Part shown: piece by piece, positions 31,993 to 43,317 of the stretch | Numbering within the stretch: position 1 is the stretch's first letter | Layout: every line of letters starts with the position of its first letter | NCBI GenBank assembly: GCA_015146655.1 | Contig: VKHL01000174.1 | Location: 1-55,668 of the forward strand | Source: Ochromonas danica | Lineage: Eukaryota > Sar > Chrysophyceae > Chromulinales > Chromulinaceae | DNA: 55,668 nucleotides | Direction of reading: 5' to 3' | Position numbers and translations under genes: made by a program | The notes under the pieces: generated by a model | The model's input: the letters and a program-made list of their open reading frames with translations, nothing else | Database searches by the model: none | Told to the model about the DNA's origin: nothing

Positions 31993-34900
31993 TCAGTTGT
32001 TCACCTTGCCAGTAGTATTGAGATGATCTGATATAATCGAGGCCTTAGCCCAATTCCACAAGCAAGTAACCTGGCAATTAGCAAGACACATTAGATCAGC
32101 ATCTTCCTCTCCCAATAACACAAAAACGCATAACATACACTACAATACCATACACCACAATTTACACTCCTTGTTTACACACTGGCCTAACAAGTACAGC
32201 ATAAGTTATTCATGCAATAAATCCTATACCTTGGTGCCCAAATCGTTATCGTCTACGCGAGGATTGGCCAATAAGAGCCTCGTCACCTCATCGTGTTTAA
32301 AATAACATGCAAGCCCCAATGGAGAATGTCCTTTCTAACCATCACATCAAATATGTTAGAACAATACCATTTTCCTTACCATAAGCTAAACATTGATAAT
32401 ATAACATAGTTATACAGAGCATGGCAACACAATGCAACACTTCACCATTATTACGCTTCTGTTGAAACTGGTACCATAATTTACTCAACAAATGGATTCA
32501 GATATTACATAATAGTGATAATAATATTTGTGATTAATCATCCTTTACCTTGTTGACTTGATTAACATCCACGCGGGGATCTGCTAATAGAAGTCTCACC
32601 ACTTCCACGTTTCCTTCGGCACATGCAAAAGCGAATGGAGTGAAGCCCTAGAAGATAACATATGAAGCCCTTATATGATGTTAGCAACAATAGGTTCAGA
32701 CAATACAATATTAATCACCTGGCAGACTTGATTAACATCCACACGAGGTTCTTCCATAAGAAGCTTAACCATCTCAACTTCTCCATAAAGACATTCCTCA
32801 CCAAACGTAGAAACTCCAGTCTAAACGCCATGCAATAATAATGGTATCATACAAAAACAATGTTAGATTAATTAAATTCACTCTACCTTAAGGTTTTATA
32901 CATCAACAATAGCATAATATATCTCCGTGTACATAAAACATTACTATACAAGTATACATTTATAACATTACAAACTATCAAAACTAGTAGAAAATATGGT
33001 ACTTAACCAATAGATACAGATATATATATATATATATGCTTACATATAGCTTATTTACCTCTTTGTTGATTATTTGATTAACGTCCACCCGAGGATTTGC
33101 CAGCAAGAGTTTCATCACTTCCACTCGTTTGTTTTTACATGCAAGATACAATGGAGATGATCCATACTAAACATCATAGAATACCATTAGATTCAGAAGA
33201 ATAACTTTGTCTCTACCAAATACCCTACGCTAACGATAACATATACTACCTTTTTTCTATTTGAACAACATATGATATGAAACAAGACTCTAGAAGTTAT
33301 TGTACACCATTGGTTCACAATAAATATATCATACTTTATACATACAATAATAGATTAAGATATTGTAGATGAACTTCACACATTATTTACCGTATCAACA
33401 ACTTGATTAACATCCACACGAGGATCTTTCATAAGAAGCTTAACCACCTCCACTGCTCCAAGCTGACATGCAGCAGCAAATGGAGATAATCCAGTCTAAA
33501 AATCATACAGAATACAAAATAGTGTTAGATCAATACCATTAACGCTGCCATAAGTTATTATCCTTCGACAATTGCATATATCTTTCTCCTCTTCACATAA
33601 CCTAATACCATTATAATTTACCGCCACACCACTAAATACTCCATTACAAAACTGTACGCATTATTGCTCATCAATCAATAGCTATTGCCATCATTGAATG
33701 TAAAATCTGAATGTATATACTTCATCCGTCATTACCAATAAGACATTCTCGTTCCCCGTGTTGCCTTGATTAACATCAACCCGAGGATTCGCTAACAAGA
33801 GCTTCACTACCTCCAGTTTTCCTTGAAGGCATGCAATACCAAATGGAGACCATCCATTCTATTCATCGTCATGCAGCAAGAACAGCATCATCACATACTT
33901 GTATACAAAACCAACTTCGTCTCTACCAAATACACTATCAAAACAGTAACACCTTCCTCTCCCTATTATATTATAAAACACTCTTGTGCTACAGTCCACG
34001 TACTTAAAGTAAACATAGCATAATCTATACGCACAATAATACGTAGATACAGACTTCAGAAATGATTTACCTTGTCATAAGCTTGATTAACGCCCACACG
34101 AGGATCTGCTAACAATACCTTCATTACCTCAACGTGGTCGTTATGATATGCAGCCATTAATGGAGAAAGTCCTTTCTATCGATATTACAATAATAATAAT
34201 GTCGTACAAAGACACAACAATTCATATCATAATAGAAACAAGCAAACATCGGCTGTACAAGAGTAAATTACCTTGCCAATTGTATTAACTTCAGTACGAG
34301 GATCTGCCAGCAAGATGTTTACTATCTCCACTTGTCCAAGAGAACATGCAAACATTAACGGAAAGTCATAATCCTAACCATCACACAATACCATCACGTG
34401 TTAAAGCAACGCCACCATTACACAGCACCCCAATAGTACATTCTTTCATAGTAAGCATATTGCACTAATATACACCTGCTACATTCCCATATTACACGAC
34501 AGCCACTTACAGCGCCATGCTTATTGATGTCAACTCGAGGATCTGTCATTAAGGTCTTCATCACCTCCACTTGTTCCACGACACATGCTATAGCAAATGG
34601 TGTTACGCCAACCTGTACAACAAGTGCAACATTATGGAATATTCGATCAATACTATTTGTTCGCATCATGTGCATTTTTCGGATACTCTCTTCTAAGGCA
34701 ACTTTCCATCATAGTAACGTTTCACTCTCAATAAGGCACTCTCTTAGTAACTCTTCAAGAAGTAGTGCATTATTCAGATCGTATAAAATGGTATTGGCTA
34801 TACAATTCACTCCTTTACCTTGGCGACTTTATTAACGTCCACTCGAGGATCCGCCATCAATATCTTCACCACCTCAACTTTTCCATGGACGCATGCAATA

Positions 34901-35919
34901 GCTAATGGCGACAAGTCGTTCTTCTAACCAGGCAAGATTATCACGTATTAGAACAACATACAAACCAACATTATAAAAGCTCATGCTGTTAGTACGCACT
35001 GAGTAGATCAGCTAATAATCTCAAACCTAGTAGAAGTGTTAACTACTATAGTATATGCTTCAGTCGGTTACCTTATCTCCATGGTTAACATCCACAAGAG
35101 GGTTTTCCAGCAAGATCTTCACCACTTCTACTTCTCCGTTTTCACATGCAATGGCTAATGGAGAGGTTCCGTTCTGGTCAGTACACAAATGAATATTAGA
35201 GCACACCAGTCATTGACGAATGAATCACATAACAGCTTCCTCTCCGTGTAACACACAATTCATATTAATATAGCTTCATTATCAAGTATAGCAAGTAAAG
35301 TGTTTAAATGACTCATCCACAGCACGAATAGCATATTAATATCATATAGAACACTGTTTCCCTATGCTATAAATTGCATGCTATTTAGTGCTAAGCTTAT
35401 ACACTCTCATGCTATTAAACAGTGCAGCTTAATGTATCTTCTAACGACATATTATTAGTACTCTCCTAATTATTGCTCATACCTCATCAAACTGGTTCAC
35501 GTCCACTTTCGTCATCAGCTCTTTAACTATTTCCGTCTGACCTTTTGCACAAGCTTCATGAAACTGAACCTGTTCATACTACCATCCAACACAGAAACAA
35601 AACGCATACTAGTATAAGAAGCATATTATCGTAAAGCAATGTCTTCCAGCACACACTATAGCACACAAGGTCAGCGACCACAAGAACACCTTCTACCACC
35701 ACTGCCCTTGACCTTTCCAAATGATATCATACAAGCCCAGTACAACACAGCACTTACCTTATCAGTCTGGGTGATACCAATATTGTCTCTCATCTCTTCT
35801 TTCACTTCTCCATCTCCAGACAGCATGACAGAATTCGCTGATGTTGAGAGAGTAGCAAAGAACAACAAAACAGAGAGAAAGATCAATTGACAGAAGAATG
35901 AAATATTGTTTCTTCTCAT
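31993..35919 (-). CDS. Signal-peptide ankyrin-repeat protein A, 14 exons
   Basis: Exons: 35919-35758, 35569-35483, 35173-35072, 34923-34819, 34612-34511, 34373-34272, 34175-34071, 33858-33736, 33495-33391, 33166-33059, 32820-32719, 32647-32549, 32334-32230 and 32070-31993, giving 494 residues. Every exon length is a multiple of three and every junction is phase 0 with GT-AG. Exon 1 encodes a secretory signal (FFCQLIFLSVLLFFATLSTSA) and an acidic linker. The next 12 exons each encode one ankyrin repeat of the form GxSPLAIACxxGQVEVVKLL then ADPRVDVNQVDK, with the exon boundary at the repeat end. The last exon is a short unrelated tail. Ankyrin repeats bind proteins and are normally cytosolic. 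Here the N-terminus predicts entry to the secretory pathway or a membrane anchor. The partner is unknown. Confidence 0.88.
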
Positions 35920-35945
35920 TATTCTATTCTTTAGAAAGTCCAGTG

Positions 35946-35998
<53 letters not shown>
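35946..35998 (+). repeat. (GTA)n microsatellite in ankyrin gene A promoter
   Basis: About 17 GTA triplets lie just upstream of exon 1. Gene B has a much shorter run at the same place, so the length is changing. Confidence 0.95.
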
Positions 35999-35999
<1 letters not shown>

Positions 36000-36130
36000 A
36001 TAGTAGTATGGTCAGATAAGAAGGTCAGGTGATGTGATGTAATAAGTTGTTGTTGTCACTTGATTTGATTGTGATGTTGAGAGAGACGTCCCCCCACGCA
36101 CGCACGCACTCACCCGCGCCTTCGGCTTAA

Positions 36131-36140
36131 TTCCATGGAA
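36131..36140. promoter_or_regulatory. Palindrome TTCCATGGAA, copy 4
   Basis: An exact copy 212 bp upstream of the ankyrin gene A start. It is preceded by CACGCACGCACGCAC and CTTCGGCTTAA, as in copy 5. Confidence 0.55.
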
Positions 36141-37536
36141 TGGAAATGGAATTAAATGAAACTTCTTCGGTCTTCCCAATCTCTTCATCAAAATATGGAT
36201 TGTCATGTTGTATTGATAATATGAGATATATGGGGTGAATATGGCGTGACAGGATGATATTCTAGATCTATCATCATAATTCGCTGCTTCTTTCTGCGTT
36301 TTTTGCCTCTGCGATGGAGAAGAACTGGGCTGCTATCTCCCATGAGCAGAATTAGCAGCGCGTATCTCCCATATGAGAAGGGTTATCATTCGTGCCCGCT
36401 TGTAGTCTCTTCTCTTTATGTTTGATGATAGTCCGTGCTGATGATGACATTGAATCTGACGGCAACAACAAGCTGTTCTCCAAATAGTTGTTGACGGGGG
36501 CAAGAAGGAGGGGAGACCGATGTGTTATGAGGCTAGAGAGAGAGAGAGCCTTTCATCAAGTTGTACTTAAGCTAGTCGATAGCATAGCTAACAGGGATTG
36601 GTTGCCACCTCTCTGTCTTGGATCGATCTGTAGCAGCCAATTGTCAATAGCAGTCTAATGTTAATGAAGTGAAATGGTCCTCATAGTATCCATCTCATTA
36701 TTCAAAGTGGTGCAGTAGATCAAAGATTCAGAAAAGAGATGCCAATGTTGTCAGAACTTGCTCGTGGCAGCGCCTCTTGTTGGGCTAGATGTCTCGAAAC
36801 ACGTTGACAACTTTCACTTGGATAAGACAGCAGAACAGAGCTCGAACCATGGCTCTCTTCATACTTATCTGTAATAGAGCAGAGTGTTGATCAGATCCAC
36901 AAACAAGATCTACTAACATTCCCCACAAAAGGTCTCAACCAATGACAAGGAAGAATGGATGGATGGAGTGCATGCATACACACTAACATTATTCTCTATG
37001 CCAGACAACAGCTGTTGAAGCTAAAGGAAGTGCTCAGAGCAAGGACCATCGGCCACAGCGTTAGAAAGGGACACATCTTCTTCACTCAAATATGAGACAT
37101 TTGAAGACAGCAAGCTGACATCTCGCTCAGCAGATAGCAAGTCTGTTCTATGGAGAGCTTAGCTGTTGTGTTGGCTATCTCCAATGTAATAACACATTAG
37201 ATAGAGATGATCTGGAATATGATGATTAGCTTAACTTCAATTATTACCATATCTCTGTTATATTATTATGTATTGTAGAACATGTAATACATAATGCATT
37301 ATGATAATATGACATGTTATATGAACATGTAGCTACTATATTGTAGTAGTAATTTATACTAGTACTAGTATATTGCAAGACTACTAACAATACTATGACA
37401 TTATAGTAATAGTACTGCTAATAGTGACTTTAACCAAACCAAACAAAATCTTCATAGCATATTCAAACAATACCATCCTCTCCAATATAGTTGATAAATG
37501 CAGTAGCTACAGTGGAGGCAGATTATTGCAGTCATT

Positions 37537-40500
37537 TTAGTCCATCATCACCCACCTCTCAGCCCAAGCCCTGAAGCAAATAGCCTGACAATAATTAGCA
37601 TAACGCATTAGATCAACACATTGCTCCTCTTGCAACATAGGCAATAGATTAGCTGTAGATCCTATACCTGGGTGGTCGAATCAAAATTCACTCTAGGATC
37701 TCCCATTAAGAGTCTCGTTACCTCATCCTGTTTACGACCACATGCAAGTGCCAAAGGAGAAACTCCATCCTAATCATCACAACCAACATGTTAGAGCAAA
37801 ACCATTCTCCTTACCATAATAACCTAAACAACATTGATAATAACATACAACTTCCTGTTCTACTTCATATAACATAGTAATAGTAGTATAAAACACTATC
37901 ACGATTCTAAGTATAACACTCCAACAGTATACACTCATCAAAATTAGTAGAATACTACTTTACTCAGCCAACAGGTTGGGACATTACGAAACAATGATAA
38001 TAGCTATAACCTTCTTCAGTACTTATTTACCTTATTGACTTGATTAACATCCACGCGGGGATCTGCTAATAGAAGTCTCACCACTTCCACGTTTCCTTCG
38101 GCACATGCAAAAGCGAATGGAGTGAAGCCCTAGAAGATAACATCATATAGTATGAGCAACAATAGATTCGAACATTACAATTTAGAGATTATTTACCTTG
38201 ACATCATCAGCTTGATTAACATCCACACGAGGATCTTCCTTAAGAAGCCTAACCACCCCCACTTGTCCAAAAAGACATGCAACAGCAAATTGAGTTACTC
38301 CCTTCTAAACATCATACAAGAATATCATCACATATTTTTCCAAAACACTACATTGACTATAACATATACCTTCTACCTCTCCGTATAACATATACAAGTT
38401 GCACTATAATACAATACTCCAGTTGGGTTCACCATATGTTCAAAGTATATAATCATATTTTATACTATCGATAGTACACACAACAACAGATTCTGGCATT
38501 GCGTTACATAGACTTCAGATGCTATTTACCTTGTTGACTTGATTAACATTCACAAGAGGATCTTGCATTAGAAGCCTCACAGCCTCTATCACTCCTCGGT
38601 AGCATGCAACAGCAAATGGAGTTACTCCATTCTGAACATCATACAACAATATTATCCAATACAAGACGACATAACAATTTAGTTGGGTTACTACTGTATT
38701 TGGTAGATCATTTGTTGGTCACAGTAAGCATGCAACAGCTGATTCACATATTACATTATACAGACTTCAGATATTATTTACCTTATCACCTCGATTAACA
38801 TCCACACGTGGATCTTCCATAAGAAGTTTAACCACTTCCACTTGTTCGGTCGCACATGCAAGATGCAGTAACGATATTCCATCCTAAACATCATAACATT
38901 TACAAGAATATCATAATTGAAGAGAAACGTTCTTTCCACCAAATGCAATACACAAATATATTGACAACAGCATAGGCTATAACATTATGCAATACTCTAC
39001 TGCTGGAGTTACAGTACACAACATGCTCATAGTAAACAAAGCATAATAACATGATATAGACCTCAGATATTATTTACCTCGTCGACTTGATTAATATCTA
39101 CACGAGGAACTTCCATAAGAAGCTTAACCACCTCCACTTGTCCATAAAAGCATGCAAGAGCAAATGGAGACACTCCTCTCTAAACATCATACAAGAAAAT
39201 CATCGCACATTAGCAGAAAAAGTTGCGCCTACCCAATACCCTACATTGACAATAACACCTCCCTCCTCTCAGTGTAACATATAATATGATACAACACATG
39301 CTCATAGTAAGTACAGCATAATACACGTACAGCAATAGATTCTCGCATTACATGGTGTAGCATTCAAATGTTATTTACCTTGTTGGCTCGATTAATATCC
39401 ACACGAGGATCTTTTATAAGAAGCTTAACCACCTCCACTGCTCCAAGCTGGCATGCAACAGCAAATGGAGACACTCCATTCTGAACATCATACAAGAATA
39501 TCATCGATTAGACCCAATACCCTACATAGACAATAACACCTCCTTCCTCTCCGTGTAACATAATATAATATGATACTACTCTAGTACAACACTCTAGTTG
39601 GGTTATAGTATACCACATGTTCATAGTAAACATGTTTACCTTGTCGACTTGATTAACATCCACACGTGGATCTTTCGCAAGAAGCTTAACCACTTCCACT
39701 TGTTGGCTTACACATGCAAGATGCAGTAAAGATATTCCATCCTAAACATCATAACATTTACAAGAATATCATAATTGAAGAGAAACGTTCTTTCCACCAA
39801 ATGCAATACACAAATATATTGAAGGCTATAGCATTATGCAATACTCTTCTACTACTGGAGTTACAGTACACCGCGTGCTCATAGTAAACATAGCATAATA
39901 ACATGATATAGACTACAGGTATCATTTACCTCGTCGACTTGATTAATATCTACACGAGGATCTTCCATAAGAAGCTTAACCACCTCCACGCGTCCAAACT
40001 GACATGCAAGAGCAAATGGAGACACTCCATTCTGAACATCATACAAGAATATCATCGATTAGACCCAATACCCTACATAGACAATAACACCTCCCTCCTC
40101 TCCGTGCATATAATATGATACAACACTCTAGTTGGGTTACAGTATACCACATGTTTATAGTAAACATAGCATAATACACGTACAACAATAGATTCGAACA
40201 TTATTACATTTTACGTGTGTATGATATTATTTACCTTGTCAACTTGATTAACATCCACACCAGGATCTTTCATAAGAAGCTTAACCATCTCCACTTCTCC
40301 AAACAGACATGCAAGAGCAAATGGAGAAATTCCTTTCTAAATATGATGAAATAATCGCATGATATATAATGGTATTTAACTTATACCATGGCTATACAGT
40401 AATTACCTTGTCCCCCATGTTAGTATCGACTGGCGAGTTGGACAGCAGGAGCTTTATCAGCTCCACATCATCTCCAAACTGCAATGGAGTCGTTTCATTC

Positions 40501-40995
40501 TAATCATCACGTTATTATATCATAGCATATTAGAACAATACTTTTTGTTATTGACATAGACAACAACATAATGACCGCATCACAGTGATAGTCAATTACC
40601 TTATCAACTTGATTAATGTCCAATCGAGGATCCGTCATCAAGTTCTTATGTGGATCCGCTTTTCCTTGATTTAGTCTATTTCCAATAATACCAGTTTTGA
40701 AAGCATTGTGAAATTGATTCCCTGCGTGCTAAAACACAACACTCATATGTCACTCAAATTTCCCAAACAACAACAACACAAGGCAATTTCCATATGATAT
40801 CATAATACAAGCCCAGCACAACACAGCACTTACCTCATTAGTCTGGGTGATACCAATATTGTCTCTCATCTCTTCTTTCACTTCTCCATCTCCAGACAGC
40901 ATGACAGAATTCGCTGATGTTGAGAGAGTAGCAAAGAACAACAAAACAGAGAGAAAGATCAATTGACAGAAGAATGAAATATTGTTTCTTCTCAT
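37537..40995 (-). CDS. Signal-peptide ankyrin-repeat protein B, 14 exons
   Basis: Exons: 40995-40834, 40728-40600, 40499-40407, 40336-40235, 40031-39930, 39741-39640, 39480-39379, 39179-39078, 38883-38782, 38631-38530, 38304-38197, 38129-38031, 37769-37668 and 37584-37537, giving 484 residues. As in gene A, all junctions are phase 0. Exon 1 is nearly identical to that of gene A. Ten to eleven exons are full ankyrin repeats (NGVSPFALACQFG then VEVVKLLMEDPRVDINQVDE). Exon 2 (HAGNQFHNAFKTG) and the short exon 3 (NETTPLQFGDD) are degenerate repeats. The last exon gives a different short tail. Exon 12 differs from exon 12 of gene A at only one synonymous base of 99. Neighbouring exons and introns inside the gene are near-copies of each other, which shows recent internal duplication. 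Confidence 0.88.
38782..40031 (-). repeat. Internal exon-intron duplication in ankyrin gene B
   Basis: Exon 9 with its upstream intron (38782-39077) is closely repeated as exon 6 with its intron (39640-39929). They share DGISLLHLAC and a long intron block beginning CTAAACATCATAACATTTAC on the plus strand. Exons 8 and 5 are likewise paired. The offset is about 855 bp, or three exon units. Confidence 0.85.
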
Positions 40996-41690
40996 TATTC
41001 TATTCTTTAGAAAGTCCAGTGGTAGTAGTAGTAGTAGTAACAGTAGTATGGTCAGATAAGAAGGTCAGGTGATGTGATGTAATAAGTTGTTGTTGTCACT
41101 TGATTTGATTGTGACCATCATGATCATGACATTCACCGCTGTTGAGAGAGACGTCCCGCTTCCGGGACCCCCACGCACGCACGCACGCACTCACCCACAC
41201 CTTCGGCTTAATTCCATGGAATGAAAATGGAGGGCGAAAAGCGAAAAGACCTTTTGGTCTTCCTATCAAGTTGTTAACATCCAGACAAACAAGATCTACT
41301 AACTCAAATAGTCTACTCCCCACAAACGGTCTGGTCTGATCACAAGGAACAATGGGTGGATGGAGTATTGTTTATTATTATTAATACTATAACTATGTGA
41401 TAGTAACTTGTTAGCCCAATTAGTTGTTAACTAATAGTATTAGTATAGTATAGTTAATATATAATACCTAGTTATAATATTATTATAAGACTTATTGTGA
41501 TGATGTATAGTACTACAGTATGTATGTAATAGTTGTATGTAATACTATTATTCATTTCATTTATCATCAATTAACAAGAAGAAGACCTTCCTCACCTTGC
41601 TTTTGATAACCTTCATCATACACACACCAATGGTGATAGCAGCTGTTGACTTTAGTGGTCATGCACACTACCTCGGTAGTGATGTAGTGT
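40996..41690. other. 5' flank of ankyrin gene B and 3' flank of gene C
   Basis: The gene B promoter-proximal sequence, nearly matching that of gene A, is followed by the AACAAGATCTACTAAC block shared with 36900. An AT-rich stretch of TAGTAT repeats runs to gene C. No gene is recognised. Confidence 0.55.
41212..41221. promoter_or_regulatory. Palindrome TTCCATGGAA, copy 5
   Basis: An exact copy 217 bp upstream of the ankyrin gene B start, with the same CACGCACGCACGCAC neighbour as copy 4. Confidence 0.55.
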
Positions 41691-42426
41691 TCACTCATCT
41701 GTTAGCAGAGCTTCTTCCCCCACCTCCACCACACCACTAGTAACATCCATTTGTACATCCATTTCCTAAACAAACAATATGCATATCATAATACAATATC
41801 AACATCATATGTTTGAAGATCATCAATACAACTCCATCATCCTCCTCTCTTCTTCTACCATATACTGTACTAACTACTAATAGACTAGATCGTTAACATT
41901 ATAACACTACAACACTGGTAACATACTACACTACACTACATCACTATGATATACTACAGTCAAGACAATGACAACACACTCTCTAATAATCTAATAATAA
42001 TACAGATGGATAGTAGTGTTGTACACTATAGATATAATGTAGCTACTGTAGTTATATATATATATATCACACGACTTATTAGTTACCTTATCCACCAAAT
42101 TAATAGTGGTGACTCGAGGATCTGACATTAAGATCTGGATGACTTCACCACTTTCTCCTTTCTCATATGCGAGATACAATATCATCATTATCACATACAA
42201 CTGTATTAAATCAGCACTACTACTGCTACTACTACTACTACTACTACCATTACTAATAAATGAATTACCTTGTCTACCAAATTAACATCAACACGAGGAT
42301 CTTCATCACCTCCAATTGTCTTTTGCTAACTGCTACAGATAGTGGAGACATTCCATTCTAATGTAACACATTCCATTCAATATCATCAAAACCGTTAGTC
42401 TAGTAGAAGTAGTAGGTACGAACAAT

Positions 42427-42484
<58 letters not shown>

Positions 42485-43238
42485 TACTGTAGCACACTAT
42501 ACTCTTTGTTGACCATTACCATCATATTCAATATCATTAGTAGTAGCTTTATTATTATATATGCATATTAACATATTGTATGATGATAAAGACATCATCA
42601 ATGATTGTTGTTTACCTTGTCAACTTGATTAACATCGACTCTAGTATCTGTCATCAAGATCTTCACCACTTCCACTTGTCCATTCTCACATGCAAGAGTT
42701 AAGGGAGAAGATCCATTCTGCCCACCAGCAACAACAACACACAAGAGAATCATAACTTAGAAGACCTCATACTATTAACTAACTATAGCACAGTTTATAC
42801 TACTAGTTTCAAGTACAGTAGTAGGTACCAAGTACATCATGTGATAGACAGTGCAAACTATTCACTTCAACTATTACTTACCTTGTTATCAACTTGATTA
42901 ACATCAACCCGAGTATCTCTTAACAAGATCTTCACCACTTCCACTTGTCCATTCTCGCATGCAAGAGCTAATGGGGACTTTCCCTCCTAATAACCATGAT
43001 ACAATAACAGATTAGACCAACACAATCTGAATAATTGACAATATACACACCTTCTTCCTCTCCATATACTGTACTCTAACATACACTACCATGTAATAAT
43101 AATAATAATATAACAAGCATTCTTCAATAGTACACATTATCATCTCATGTTCAATCGATCATTCATCACACGCCCTTTGGCACATGCAATACTTAACGGA
43201 GGCCATCCATTCTAACCATCAGCATCATCATCATCATC

Positions 43239-43317
<79 letters not shown>

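Larger units (their letters stand above)
35920..37536. other. 5' flank of ankyrin gene A and 3' flank of gene B
   Basis: 35920-36200 closely matches the flank of gene B at 40996-41280 (GGTCAGATAAGAAGGTCAGG and the palindrome). 36200-36890 is a mosaic insertion relative to gene B and includes the inverted and direct copies of 30533-30885. No complete gene lies here. Confidence 0.6.

Noticed and set aside
36830-36880. Possible tRNA from a GGTTCGAGCTC B-box-like string on the minus strand
   Set aside because: No matching acceptor stem, D arm or anticodon arm could be folded around it. No tRNA or rRNA gene was found in the window.
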